A DNA stretch of 9,657 nucleotides from contig CAZAUT010000027.1 of the NCBI GenBank assembly GCA_964488535.1, positions 1 through 9,657 of the forward strand, read 5' to 3'. The notes under the pieces were generated by a model that saw nothing but the letters and a program-made list of their open reading frames with translations, was not told the DNA's origin and made no database searches. The stretch comes from GWB1-38-13 sp964488535. Lineage in GTDB: Bacteria > Patescibacteriota > Microgenomatia > UBA8517. This document shows, in pieces, positions 1-6,856 of this stretch; the stretch's first letter is position 1, and each line of letters starts with the position of its first letter. Made by a program: the position numbers and the translations under genes.

Positions 1-449
1 ACCCTTCAGAAAAATCTCTTAGATCTTCAGAACCTGCAGATGTTGAATCGATCAATCGCCGTGGATATTATAACAACGAAACAAGAGAAGAGGTTGTTTC
101 TCATTATAAAAATATTTTTGACAGGTTCATTTTAGATAATTATGAGATCTTCATACCGTCCATTCGTTTGAACTATCCTCCGGAAGAAGCTCAGACTATC
201 ATCAGAGATCAAACAAGGAGCACTTATCTTGAGGAAATAGTTCATCCTTTCAGACAATCAATTTTTGTCAGCGGTTTTGAACCGAGGAATGATAATGAGA
301 TTATCGTTGTGGATGGTAAGAAATATAAGCAAAAAATTATAATTAAGATGATTGAGTCGGATATCAGGATACGGGTGATTGTAGCGGTACTATCCTTATA
401 TTTGTTTTACATTTTGCTTTCCCAATACATGCGCCTATTAAATAAATAA
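1..449 (+). CDS. Unknown protein with a C-terminal membrane anchor, 5' end outside the window
   Basis: The reading frame is open from the window edge (first whole codon at 3) to the TAA at 447-449, giving 148 visible residues with no start codon needed inside the window. A TTG at 168 could serve as a start, but the frame upstream of it codes continuously for a similar charged, soluble sequence, so the gene is best read as 5'-truncated. The visible part is hydrophilic with many Arg, Glu, Tyr and Asn residues, including NYPPEEAQTIIRDQT at about residues 57-71. It ends in one hydrophobic segment at about residues 125-143 (VIVAVLSLYLFYILL) and a short basic tail, so most of the protein would be held at the membrane by a C-terminal anchor. 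I do not recognise the family. It lies 8 nt upstream of a GT2 gene and probably shares its transcript, which suggests but does not prove a role in surface glycan or envelope biology. Confidence 0.75.
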   Translation, partial: PSEKSLRSSEPADVESINRRGYYNNETREEVVSHYKNIFDRFILDNYEIFIPSIRLNYPPEEAQTIIRDQTRSTYLEEIVHPFRQSIFVSGFEPRNDNEIIVVDGKKYKQKIIIKMIESDIRIRVIVAVLSLYLFYILLSQYMRLLNK

Positions 450-457
450 TTCATCGA

Positions 458-1384
458 ATGAATAATAATATTGAGTTGTCGGTAATAATTGTAAATTTTA
501 ATACCAAGGATATACTTGCAGATTGTATACAGTCGATCTTTAAAAATCTAAGAGGAATAACCTGGGAACTTATTATTGTGGACAACGCTTCGACCGACGG
601 GAGTACCGGATATATCAAAAGTCTGAAATTTAAGAAGAAAAATTTAAAAGCCTATCTATTAAAGCACAATATCGGTTTTGGTGGTGCAAATAATTATGCA
701 ATTAAAAAAAGTTCGGGAGAATTTGTACTTCTTCTCAATTCCGACACAATAATCGAAAACGATGTTATACAGAAAGTTTATAAATGGTTGAAAACCAACA
801 AGCGGTATGGTGTTGCCAGCGCGAATTTATTTAACAGGGACAAAAGCGTTCAGGGAACGGGTGGGTTTTTCCCCGACTTGGTGAGGGTATTTTCATGGAT
901 GATAATACAGGACATTCCTTTTGTAGACTTACTGATAAAACCTTTTCACCCCATAAAACCCCGTTTTTTCAATGTGGGTGTAGCATTCTACAAAGTAGAT
1001 AAAGATTTGGATTGGGTGACAGGGGCTTTTATGATGATCAGGAAAGAAGTGTTTAAAAAAGCCGGATATTTTGATCCGGATTTTTTTATGTACACTGAAG
1101 AGGTCGAACTTTGTATGAGAATAAAAAAAGCCGGTTGGGGGATTAGATACCTTTCGTACCCCGGAGTTGTTCATCTAATGGGTGCCAGTTCCAACAAGGA
1201 ACAAATTGTTCTGAGGGAGTTTGAGGGGTTAAAAAAGTTATACAAAAAACATTACCCCAAATGGCAGTACCCGATTTTAAGGTGTTTGTTGAAATTCGGC
1301 TCATTGTGGAGGATGGCCGTTTTCGGAATTATAAACGGAAGGAAGGAGGGTGCAATATATGCTGAAGCATATAAGAATATCTGA
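458..1384 (+). CDS. GT2 family glycosyltransferase, rhamnosyltransferase-like
   Basis: This 308-residue protein is a cytoplasmic, inverting family-2 (GT-A fold) glycosyltransferase of the WbbL/rhamnosyltransferase-like type. It would move a sugar from a nucleotide donor to a lipid-linked acceptor. Motifs in order: SVIIVNFNT (residues 8-16), VDNASTDGS (41-49, donor nucleotide binding), NIGFGGANN (71-79), LLNSDT (92-97, the DXD-like metal site is Asn-Ser-Asp at 94-96), DWVTGAF (185-191) and MYTEEVELCMR (211-221). The last matches the usual ED-x-DLC-x-R acceptor/catalytic motif with Glu in place of the Asp residues. His239 follows in the usual VHL context. Length is normal for the family. The ATG at 458 is 8 nt after the upstream stop; no strong Shine-Dalgarno sequence is visible. 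The 3' end overlaps the next gene by 26 nt, so the two are probably co-transcribed. Donor and acceptor sugars cannot be told from the sequence. Confidence 0.93.
   Translation: MNNNIELSVIIVNFNTKDILADCIQSIFKNLRGITWELIIVDNASTDGSTGYIKSLKFKKKNLKAYLLKHNIGFGGANNYAIKKSSGEFVLLLNSDTIIENDVIQKVYKWLKTNKRYGVASANLFNRDKSVQGTGGFFPDLVRVFSWMIIQDIPFVDLLIKPFHPIKPRFFNVGVAFYKVDKDLDWVTGAFMMIRKEVFKKAGYFDPDFFMYTEEVELCMRIKKAGWGIRYLSYPGVVHLMGASSNKEQIVLREFEGLKKLYKKHYPKWQYPILRCLLKFGSLWRMAVFGIINGRKEGAIYAEAYKNI
1343..1350 (+). promoter_or_regulatory. Strong Shine-Dalgarno sequence that decides the start of the ligase-like gene
   Basis: AAGGAGGG lies inside the 3' end of the GT2 gene. Its AGGAGG core (1344-1349) is 9 nt before the ATG at 1359. 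The in-frame GTG at 1350 overlaps the site itself and so is unlikely to be the start. It is the best ribosome binding site I see in the window and would let the overlapping gene be translated independently or by coupling. Confidence 0.8.
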
Positions 1385-2702
1385 AATATATAAACATTTG
1401 ATCACGGCAGTAATTTTGATGATACCTCTGTATCCGAAATTTCCCTTATTCAGGGTGCCGGGAACTTACGTTTCGGTGCGTTTGGAAGACTTTTTAATTC
1501 TTCTTTCAGTCATAGTTATCGGGATTATGTTGCGAAAGGAGGTTAAGAAGTTATTAAAAAATTATGTTTTTTATGCCATTATGCTGTTTTTTCTGGCAGG
1601 ATCGGTGTCCTATATTTCTTCGGTTTTTGTGACACAGACTGTAGACTGGAAAATAGGTCTTTTCCATTTGTTAAGACGTTTTGAATACATTTCGATGTTT
1701 GTGGCGGGTTATCTTGCGGTGAAAAATAATCCAAACGAATCACCTTATTTTCTCCGGTTATTTACAATAATTCTACCATTGCTTTTTATTTACGGATTTG
1801 GACAGAGATATTTTAATTGGCCGATAATTATCACTCAAAATGAAGAATATGCGAAAGGAGTAGCTCTTCGTTATGTTGAAGGAAGCCATATAAATTCCAC
1901 TTTCGCAGGTCACTATGATTTGGCAACATATCTGGTGTTTATATTACCTTTAGTTCTGTCTTTGGTTATAACTTCAGCTAGGACACTAGTGTTTGTATTG
2001 CCTTCATATATCGGAGGGTTGTGGTTGTTGGTGAATACTGCTTCGCGGATATCACTGGTATCGTTTATCATTGCTGCAACAACTGCATTGCTTTTACAAA
2101 AAAAATTAAGAAAAGGTTTTTTATTGATATTTTTAAGTATTTTGTTTATCGGATTTTCATCAAATCTTATATCTCGTTACCGGCGGGTGGTAGATATTTT
2201 TTACAACACGGTGAAAAAACATACTTATGTGATGTCTTCGCTTGAGGTAAAGGCACAGACTCCGCTGGTTTCGAGAAGAGAAACACAAGTACCGACTCCT
2301 ACACCTCTGCCGGTTTTTGAAGACCGTTCAACTTCTATCCGTCTTAATGTCGAATGGCCGAGAGCAATAAGAGCATTTTTGAAGAACCCCATTTTGGGAA
2401 CAGGGTATTCATCGATTACCCTGGCAACCGATAACGACTATCTTCGTCTGTTGGGAGAGACGGGTATATTGGGAACACTTTCATTTGTTTTGATTTTTTT
2501 ATCATTGGGTAAATCCTGCAAAGAATACCTTAAGAATAAAATAAAAAAAGACAGTTTTGATTTTATCTTTATTACGTCCCTAATTGGAGGTTTTACGGGT
2601 GTGTTAATTAACGCGATATTCATCGACGTTTTTGAAGCATCAAAGTTTGCAATTACTTTTTGGCTGCTTGCGGGAATGGGATACAGGAAAGTTAGTATGT
2701 AG
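1359..2702 (+). CDS. O-antigen ligase / Wzy-type polymerase-like membrane protein
   Basis: This 447-residue integral membrane protein has about 11-12 hydrophobic segments and belongs by pattern to the WaaL/Wzy_C (O-antigen ligase or polymerase) superfamily, which joins undecaprenyl-linked glycans to an acceptor or to each other on the outer face of the membrane. The family signature is in the C-terminal half: a large loop (about residues 269-343) leads into RLNVEWPRAIRAFLKNPILG (328-347), then TGYSS, DND at 358-360 and GETGILG (366-372), the usual 'nPilGtG...DN.yl..l.E.GilG' pattern. Arg248 to Arg286 are strongly basic around two membrane segments. The loop also carries a Pro/Thr-rich stretch, VPTPTPLP (311-318). 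ATG 1359 is chosen because it sits 9 nt after a strong Shine-Dalgarno sequence. The gene overlaps the GT2 gene by 26 nt. Ligase and polymerase cannot be told apart here. Confidence 0.88.
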   Translation: MLKHIRISEIYKHLITAVILMIPLYPKFPLFRVPGTYVSVRLEDFLILLSVIVIGIMLRKEVKKLLKNYVFYAIMLFFLAGSVSYISSVFVTQTVDWKIGLFHLLRRFEYISMFVAGYLAVKNNPNESPYFLRLFTIILPLLFIYGFGQRYFNWPIIITQNEEYAKGVALRYVEGSHINSTFAGHYDLATYLVFILPLVLSLVITSARTLVFVLPSYIGGLWLLVNTASRISLVSFIIAATTALLLQKKLRKGFLLIFLSILFIGFSSNLISRYRRVVDIFYNTVKKHTYVMSSLEVKAQTPLVSRRETQVPTPTPLPVFEDRSTSIRLNVEWPRAIRAFLKNPILGTGYSSITLATDNDYLRLLGETGILGTLSFVLIFLSLGKSCKEYLKNKIKKDSFDFIFITSLIGGFTGVLINAIFIDVFEASKFAITFWLLAGMGYRKVSM

Positions 2703-2816
2703 TATATTGAATATTGTATATTGACGGTAAATAGAAGCGACGCTTGAGGATTAACAGTTCAAAACTCATAGCGCAAAGTTCAAAGTTAAAGTATATATCT
2801 AAAAACTTTAAGTTTT
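2702..2816 (+). repeat. Spacer with short direct repeats and two small palindromes
   Basis: This non-coding spacer holds several degenerate short repeats: GTATATTGA twice (2702-2710 and 2716-2724), CAAAGTT twice in tandem (2774-2787) followed by AAAGT, and the palindromes AAGCGACGCTT (2735-2745) and AAAACTTTAAGTTTT (2802-2816). Both palindromes have a one-base centre, so neither is a good terminator hairpin, and no T-run follows. I see no convincing promoter. The pattern resembles the repeat-filled spacers elsewhere in the window. Confidence 0.5.
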
Positions 2817-2827
2817 AAGCTAGTTAT

Positions 2828-4258
2828 ATGATCAAAAAAATATATAAGTTTCTAACCAATCCGAAGGTTATTTATTTGGGAATAATTATTGTTGGTATTG
2901 CTTTGCGTCTTTATAAGATCAATAGTCCCTTACTTGATTGGCATTCTTTTAGACAGGCAGATACAGCGTCCGTATCGAGGTATTTTACCGACAATGGTAT
3001 AAACCTATTTGATCCGCGTTACCACGATATATCAAGAGTTCAAAGCGGAATATTTAATCCAAATGGATATCGTCTTGTAGAATTTCCATTGTACAATGCT
3101 CTGCATGCGTTTTTCTTTAACTTATTTGAATTTATTCCCTTTGAAGTTAGCGGAAGACTGCTTTCAATAATATTCACAATTATAACAGCGATTTTTATTG
3201 AAAAAATTTCATCGCATTATTTCGGAAAAGCAACTGGAATAATATCAATGTCGATGTATTTATTTTTGCCCTTTAATATTTATTATACACGGGTAATACT
3301 TCCGGAACCTTTATCGGTAATGTTGGGAGTAATAGGGCTTTGGTATTTTGTTAAATATGGACTATCGGAAAAACGGAAATATCTTTACATGTACAGTGTG
3401 TTTATGGCACTCGCTATACTCGTAAAACCATACCTGGCGTTTTTCAATTTATTCCCTTTCTACTTTTTTTATAGGAAATACGGTATAAGAAAGTTTCTTC
3501 TTAAAAAAGATGTATTAATAACAGGCCTAATTATTTTGGGACCTTTTTTCCTGTGGCGTTTATGGATATCCGCTCATCCTGAAGGTATCCCGTTTTGGAA
3601 ATGGACGTTTAACGGAGACGGCGTCCGTTTTAAACCAGCATTTTGGTATTGGATATTTGGCGAGAGAATCGGAAAGTTAATATTGGGTGTATGGGGCATT
3701 TATCCCTTCGTGGTTGGCCTTCTACACGGGAGAAAGAATGCTTTTTTAACTTCGACTCTAATCGGAGGATTTTTGTATGTATCAATAATCGCTACGGCAA
3801 ACGTAAGACATGATTACTACCAGACTCTTATTTTACCGGCGGTATCAATCGTCCTCGGGATTGGTTTTTGGAAGTTACTTAAGGATGTAAATAAAGTTAA
3901 ATACGCATTTGCCTGGCCGTTTTTGCTTTTTATTATTATGACGACAATATCTTTGTTTCAGGTAAAGGAATTCTACAAAATCAACCACCCTGAATTAATC
4001 GAAGCAGGATCTGCAATAGACAGGTTAACCCCGAAAAGTGCGACTGTGATAGCTTCGTATAACGGTGATACGGCTTTTTTATATCAGACTAAACGAAAGG
4101 GGTGGCCTGTCGTCGAGCTTCCGATTGACGAATTAATTAAAGAGGGGGCCGAATACTTTGTTTCAGTAAATTTAAACGATGCTCAAACAAATGAATTTAT
4201 GAAGAGATTTCCGATATTGGAGAAAACGGACAGTTATGTGGTGCTGAAACTCGAGTAA
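2828..4258 (+). CDS. GT-C membrane glycosyltransferase, ArnT/PMT (GT39/GT83)-like
   Basis: This 476-residue polytopic protein has about ten or eleven membrane segments and a soluble C-terminal tail (about 395-476). It looks like a GT-C enzyme of the dolichyl/polyprenyl-phosphate-mannose (PMT_2) type, which uses a lipid-phosphate sugar donor on the outer face of the membrane. Evidence: one N-terminal membrane helix (14-29) is followed by a loop with LLDWHSFRQADTASVSRYF (35-53), where Asp37 or Asp45 would be the catalytic-loop acid. EFPLYN (85-90) comes next, then YTRVILPEPLSVML (153-166), where an acidic residue before Pro is typical, and VRHDYYQTLILPAV (326-339), the usual H-x-YY-x-x-x-x-P pattern near the last helices. 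ATG 2828 is the first good start and lacks a clear ribosome binding site. It stands alone between two repeat-containing spacers. The acceptor could be a glycan, lipid or protein. Confidence 0.85.
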   Translation: MIKKIYKFLTNPKVIYLGIIIVGIALRLYKINSPLLDWHSFRQADTASVSRYFTDNGINLFDPRYHDISRVQSGIFNPNGYRLVEFPLYNALHAFFFNLFEFIPFEVSGRLLSIIFTIITAIFIEKISSHYFGKATGIISMSMYLFLPFNIYYTRVILPEPLSVMLGVIGLWYFVKYGLSEKRKYLYMYSVFMALAILVKPYLAFFNLFPFYFFYRKYGIRKFLLKKDVLITGLIILGPFFLWRLWISAHPEGIPFWKWTFNGDGVRFKPAFWYWIFGERIGKLILGVWGIYPFVVGLLHGRKNAFLTSTLIGGFLYVSIIATANVRHDYYQTLILPAVSIVLGIGFWKLLKDVNKVKYAFAWPFLLFIIMTTISLFQVKEFYKINHPELIEAGSAIDRLTPKSATVIASYNGDTAFLYQTKRKGWPVVELPIDELIKEGAEYFVSVNLNDAQTNEFMKRFPILEKTDSYVVLKLE

Positions 4259-4321
4259 ATAATACTAATCAACGAATTGGAACTAACGGGGTGAATTGTG
4301 TTTTTACGGAAATTTGTTGAA

Positions 4322-4364
4322 AGAAAATCGAAATTAGTAATAGAAAATTGAAATTAGAAAATTG
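4322..4364 (+). repeat. Two and a half tandem A-rich repeats in a 242-nt spacer
   Basis: AGAAAATCGAAATTAG (4322-4337) recurs 20 bp later as AGAAAATTGAAATTAG (4342-4357; 15 of 16 identical), followed by a partial third copy AGAAAATTG (4356-4364). The rest of spacer 4259-4500 is AT-rich with no ORF, RNA gene or terminator hairpin that I can support. TTGTTG (4433-4438) and TAGTAT (4457-4462) with 18-bp spacing could be a weak promoter for the next gene, but the match is too poor to call. Confidence 0.6.
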
Positions 4365-4500
4365 TTTGATCCATTTTCAAATATCTATTATTGATAACCA
4401 TTTTCTGGTTTCTACTAACCAAGATCTTTGTATTGTTGAGTATGTGCAGTAATTAGTAGTATTGGTTTTTTGTAGTTTAGTATTATTAATTTTTCGTATT

Positions 4501-5697
4501 ATGAAGATTTTAATGCTTGTTCCATACCTTCCTACTATTACCATGAGCGGCGGGCAGACGCGTTGGTATAACATTATAAAATACTTGGCGCACGACAACG
4601 AAATAACGCTTTTTTCTCTTATTAAGGACGAGTCGGAAAGAAAATTCATTCCCGAGCTTTTAAAGTACTGTAAAAAGGTCGAGGTTTTTAAAAGGCCTCA
4701 AAAACCATGGACTTTAAGAAATGTTTTTCTGTCTGTTTTTGGACCGTTTCCTTTGCTTGTGGTCAGAAATTGGTCGCTTGAGGAAAGAAAAGCATTAAAG
4801 AAAGAACTGGAATCGCAAAAGTACGACTTAATTCACACGGAAACATTTTACGTCATGCCTCACTTGGGAAGAACCAATATTCCAATAATCCAGGTTGAAC
4901 AAACCATCTGGCATGAGGTTTACAGGCATCATGTGATGAGCGAGATTCCGTTAATTCTTCGCCCCTTGTTTTTGTTGGATGTTGCCAAAATCATATTTTG
5001 GGAAAAGCACTATTGGAGAAAAGCAAGGGGGCTTTACGCTGTTTCCGAGGAAGATAGAAAAATAATGCAAAAACTTCTTCCAAAAAATAAGATCGGCATT
5101 ATTCCAAACGGAGTTGATTGTGATTACTATCAAGAAAATGAAAGCGCAAAACATACCCCACCGAGAATTCTTTACGGGGTCTCTAATTTTGAGTGGCTTC
5201 AGAATCAGGAAGCGGTTAAGATCCTTTTGGACAAGGTCTTGCCAAAACTTAAAAATATCTACCCGAAAAAATTCAAATTTTGGATTGTCGGAAGAAAAAT
5301 ACCCGATTGGATTATAAAAAAAAGTTTGGATGACGAAGATGTGATCGTAACCGAAAACATTGACGATGCCCGAAAAGCGTATTCTTCCTCAAGTGCTATG
5401 ATTACGCCGATAAAAGGAGGCGGAGGGACAAGAATTAAAATACTTGAAGCAATGGCGGCGGGACTTCCCGTTATTTCAACAAGTACGGGGATTGCGGGAC
5501 TGAATGTAACCGATGGGGCAAACGCCTTCGTTGCGGATGATCCGGATGTCATGGCACAAAAAGCCAAAGTTCTGTTGGAAGATAAACATTTGGCGAAAAA
5601 TATGGGGGAAAATGCAAGAAAACATGTTAGAAAATATTTTGATTGGAAACAAATTGTTGCAATGCACGAGCCGATATATAAAGATTTGACAAAATAA
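4501..5697 (+). CDS. GT4 family glycosyltransferase (group 1)
   Basis: This 398-residue protein is a retaining GT-B glycosyltransferase of family 4. The N-terminal domain starts MKILMLVPYLP, followed by a Gly-rich donor/acceptor turn SGGQTRWYN (16-24). The linker carries IPNGVD (201-206). The C-terminal donor-binding domain has SNFEWLQNQEAV (228-239), WIVGRK (261-266), and GGGGTRIKILEAM (306-318) with the second Glu of the E-x7-E type region at Glu316, then GLPVISTSTGIAGL (321-334). This C-terminal pattern is that of the Glyco_trans_1_4 / sugar-transferase group in which GGGTR-x-KILEAM replaces the EGFG-x-x-x-xEA form. No signal peptide is present, so it acts in the cytoplasm. ATG 4501 is preferred over an in-frame TTG at 4462, because the protein then starts exactly at the first beta strand. 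No clear ribosome binding site is seen. The sugar transferred is unknown. Confidence 0.92.
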   Translation: MKILMLVPYLPTITMSGGQTRWYNIIKYLAHDNEITLFSLIKDESERKFIPELLKYCKKVEVFKRPQKPWTLRNVFLSVFGPFPLLVVRNWSLEERKALKKELESQKYDLIHTETFYVMPHLGRTNIPIIQVEQTIWHEVYRHHVMSEIPLILRPLFLLDVAKIIFWEKHYWRKARGLYAVSEEDRKIMQKLLPKNKIGIIPNGVDCDYYQENESAKHTPPRILYGVSNFEWLQNQEAVKILLDKVLPKLKNIYPKKFKFWIVGRKIPDWIIKKSLDDEDVIVTENIDDARKAYSSSSAMITPIKGGGGTRIKILEAMAAGLPVISTSTGIAGLNVTDGANAFVADDPDVMAQKAKVLLEDKHLAKNMGENARKHVRKYFDWKQIVAMHEPIYKDLTK

Positions 5698-5709
5698 TGT
5701 TTTTTGATC

Positions 5710-5777
5710 GTCATTCTGTACGTAGTGAAGAATCTGGGCGAACAGAGATTCTTCGTCTTTTCAATCCTCAGAATGAC
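5710..5777 (+). repeat. Inverted-repeat element 1, hairpin-forming
   Basis: GTCATTCTG (5710-5718) is repeated inverted and exact as CAGAATGAC (5769-5777). Inside it, GAAGAATCT (5727-5735) pairs exactly with AGATTCTTC (5746-5754) around a 10-nt loop, so the element can fold into an inner hairpin closed by an outer stem. It is non-coding and nearly fills the spacer between a GT4 gene and a GT2 gene. A short T-run (TCTTTT, 5756-5761) follows the inner hairpin, so it might also weakly terminate transcription. A larger relative lies at 6738-6834. It has no transposase of its own in the window. Confidence 0.85.
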
Positions 5778-5803
5778 AATATTATCCATATACTAGAGAG
5801 AAT

Positions 5804-6709
5804 ATGGTAAAAATACCTGATTTATCGATAATAATTCTTAACTACAACACTCGGGGACTTTTGGACGATTGTCTAAGGTCGCTTGCGAAGGTAAAAAATG
5901 AGGTGGACTTTGAAGTTATTGTTATTGACAACGGCTCGTCTGATGATTCGGTTGAATTTATAAGAAAGAATCATAAATGGGTAAAATTATTTGAAACAGG
6001 AGCGAATTTGGGCTTTGCAAAGGGAAATAATTATGCCAAAAGTATAGTTAGTTCCGAATTTGTGCTTTTTTTAAATTCCGATACAGTGGTCGGGAAAGGA
6101 GTTTTAAGAGGATGTCTGACATATTTCAAGGAAAATAGAATTGGTGCGTTGACATGTAAATTACTCTTAAAAAACGGACTACCCGATAAAGACGCGCGAA
6201 GAGCATTTATTACCCCATGGATTGGCTTTTCCCATCTTTTTTTACGGTTGGACAATATATTTCCTCATTCAAGAGTATTTGCAAAATACTGGTATGGGTA
6301 TATTGACGAAAACACGATACATGAGGTAGATGCGATACAGGGTGCATTTTTTCTAACCTCTAAACAAATTTTAGATGAAGTTGAATGGTTTGATGAAGAT
6401 TACTTTTTGGATGGTGAGGATATTGACCTTTGCTGGAGAATTAAAGAGGCGGGTTATAAGATAATTTATTATCCCAAGGTGTCAATATTGCACCTAAAAG
6501 GTGCTACGAAAGGAAAAAACAAAAAGCAGAAAAAGTATATTTCATTTTCTGACAAACTAAAATACCGTTTGTCGGGTGTTAATTCTATGGAAATCTTTTA
6601 TAGAAAACGGCTTTGGAACAAGTATCCGGTTATTCTTAACTACTTCGTCTTAGCAGGAATACAAATGTTAAAATTAATAAGGATAACAAAGTTGGTCATG
6701 TTTGCATAA
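5804..6709 (+). CDS. GT2 family glycosyltransferase, rhamnosyltransferase-like (second copy)
   Basis: This 301-residue cytoplasmic GT-A enzyme is of the same family as the GT2 at 458-1384 but clearly diverged. Motifs: LSIIILNYNT (residues 7-16), IDNGSSDDS (41-49), ANLGFAKGNN (67-76), LNSDT (90-94, DXD-like metal site), VDAIQGAFFL (175-184) and FLDGEDIDLCWR (201-212), the canonical ED-x-DLCWR motif, followed by His230 and LKGAT. Unlike its relative it keeps the consensus acidic residues. The C-terminal 35 residues are basic and hydrophobic (ending LKLIRITKLVMFA), consistent with loose membrane contact. ATG 5804 is preceded by a weak GAGAG at 5796-5800. The gene is bracketed by two related inverted-repeat elements (5710-5777 and 6738-6834), which makes it look like a separate cassette. 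Substrates are unknown; addition of rhamnose or a related deoxysugar is a guess from the family. Confidence 0.93.
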   Translation: MVKIPDLSIIILNYNTRGLLDDCLRSLAKVKNEVDFEVIVIDNGSSDDSVEFIRKNHKWVKLFETGANLGFAKGNNYAKSIVSSEFVLFLNSDTVVGKGVLRGCLTYFKENRIGALTCKLLLKNGLPDKDARRAFITPWIGFSHLFLRLDNIFPHSRVFAKYWYGYIDENTIHEVDAIQGAFFLTSKQILDEVEWFDEDYFLDGEDIDLCWRIKEAGYKIIYYPKVSILHLKGATKGKNKKQKKYISFSDKLKYRLSGVNSMEIFYRKRLWNKYPVILNYFVLAGIQMLKLIRITKLVMFA

Positions 6710-6737
6710 GTTTTAGTATTTAACCCTATTGTTATCC

Positions 6738-6834
6738 GATGTCATCCTGAGTGAAACCTAGTATGACTTGGTGAAACCAAGGATCTCATTTGTAGGGAGA
6801 TTCTTCCCGAGTCAGACTAGGTCAGAATGACATC
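6738..6834 (+). repeat. Inverted-repeat element 2, long extended hairpin
   Basis: The outer arms are GATGTCATCCTGA (6738-6750) and TCAGAATGACATC (6822-6834), complementary at 12 of 13 positions. A second stem is CCTAGTATGACTTGG (6757-6771) with CCGAGTCAGACTAGG (6807-6821), 13 of 15 complementary. The inner stem is AAGGATCTC (6779-6787) with GAGATTCTT (6797-6805) around a 9-nt loop. The left arm carries two unpaired GTGAAA-like bulges (6751-6756 and about 6772-6778). The outer and inner stems match those of element 1 at 5710-5777; the middle stem is extra. The element fills most of the spacer between a GT2 and a GT4 gene. Confidence 0.85.
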
Positions 6835-6856
6835 GAACGCGAAAATACTAATCTAA

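Noticed and set aside
1350..1358. GTG start at 1350 for the ligase-like gene
   Set aside because: It overlaps the Shine-Dalgarno sequence itself; the ATG at 1359 has proper 9-nt spacing.
2802..2816. Palindrome AAAACTTTAAGTTTT as a terminator
   Set aside because: The centre is a single base, so it cannot form a usable hairpin loop, the stem is all A/T apart from one pair, and no T-run follows.
4433..4462. TTGTTG and TAGTAT as a sigma-70-type promoter
   Set aside because: Both boxes match only about four of six consensus bases in very AT-rich DNA where such matches arise by chance.
4462..4500. TTG start at 4462 for the first complete GT4 gene
   Set aside because: The 13 added residues come from AT-rich spacer DNA, and the family's first beta strand begins exactly at the ATG at 4501.
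5259..5789. 176-codon open frame on the minus strand
   Set aside because: It lies antisense to the strongly conserved C-terminal half of the GT4 gene and the inverted-repeat element; its Ser/Ile/Pro-rich translation matches no family and looks like a shadow.
5698..6856. CRISPR-like array from the similar hairpin repeats
   Set aside because: There are only two diverged inverted-repeat elements of different size, separated by a full gene, with no regular spacers and no cas genes.
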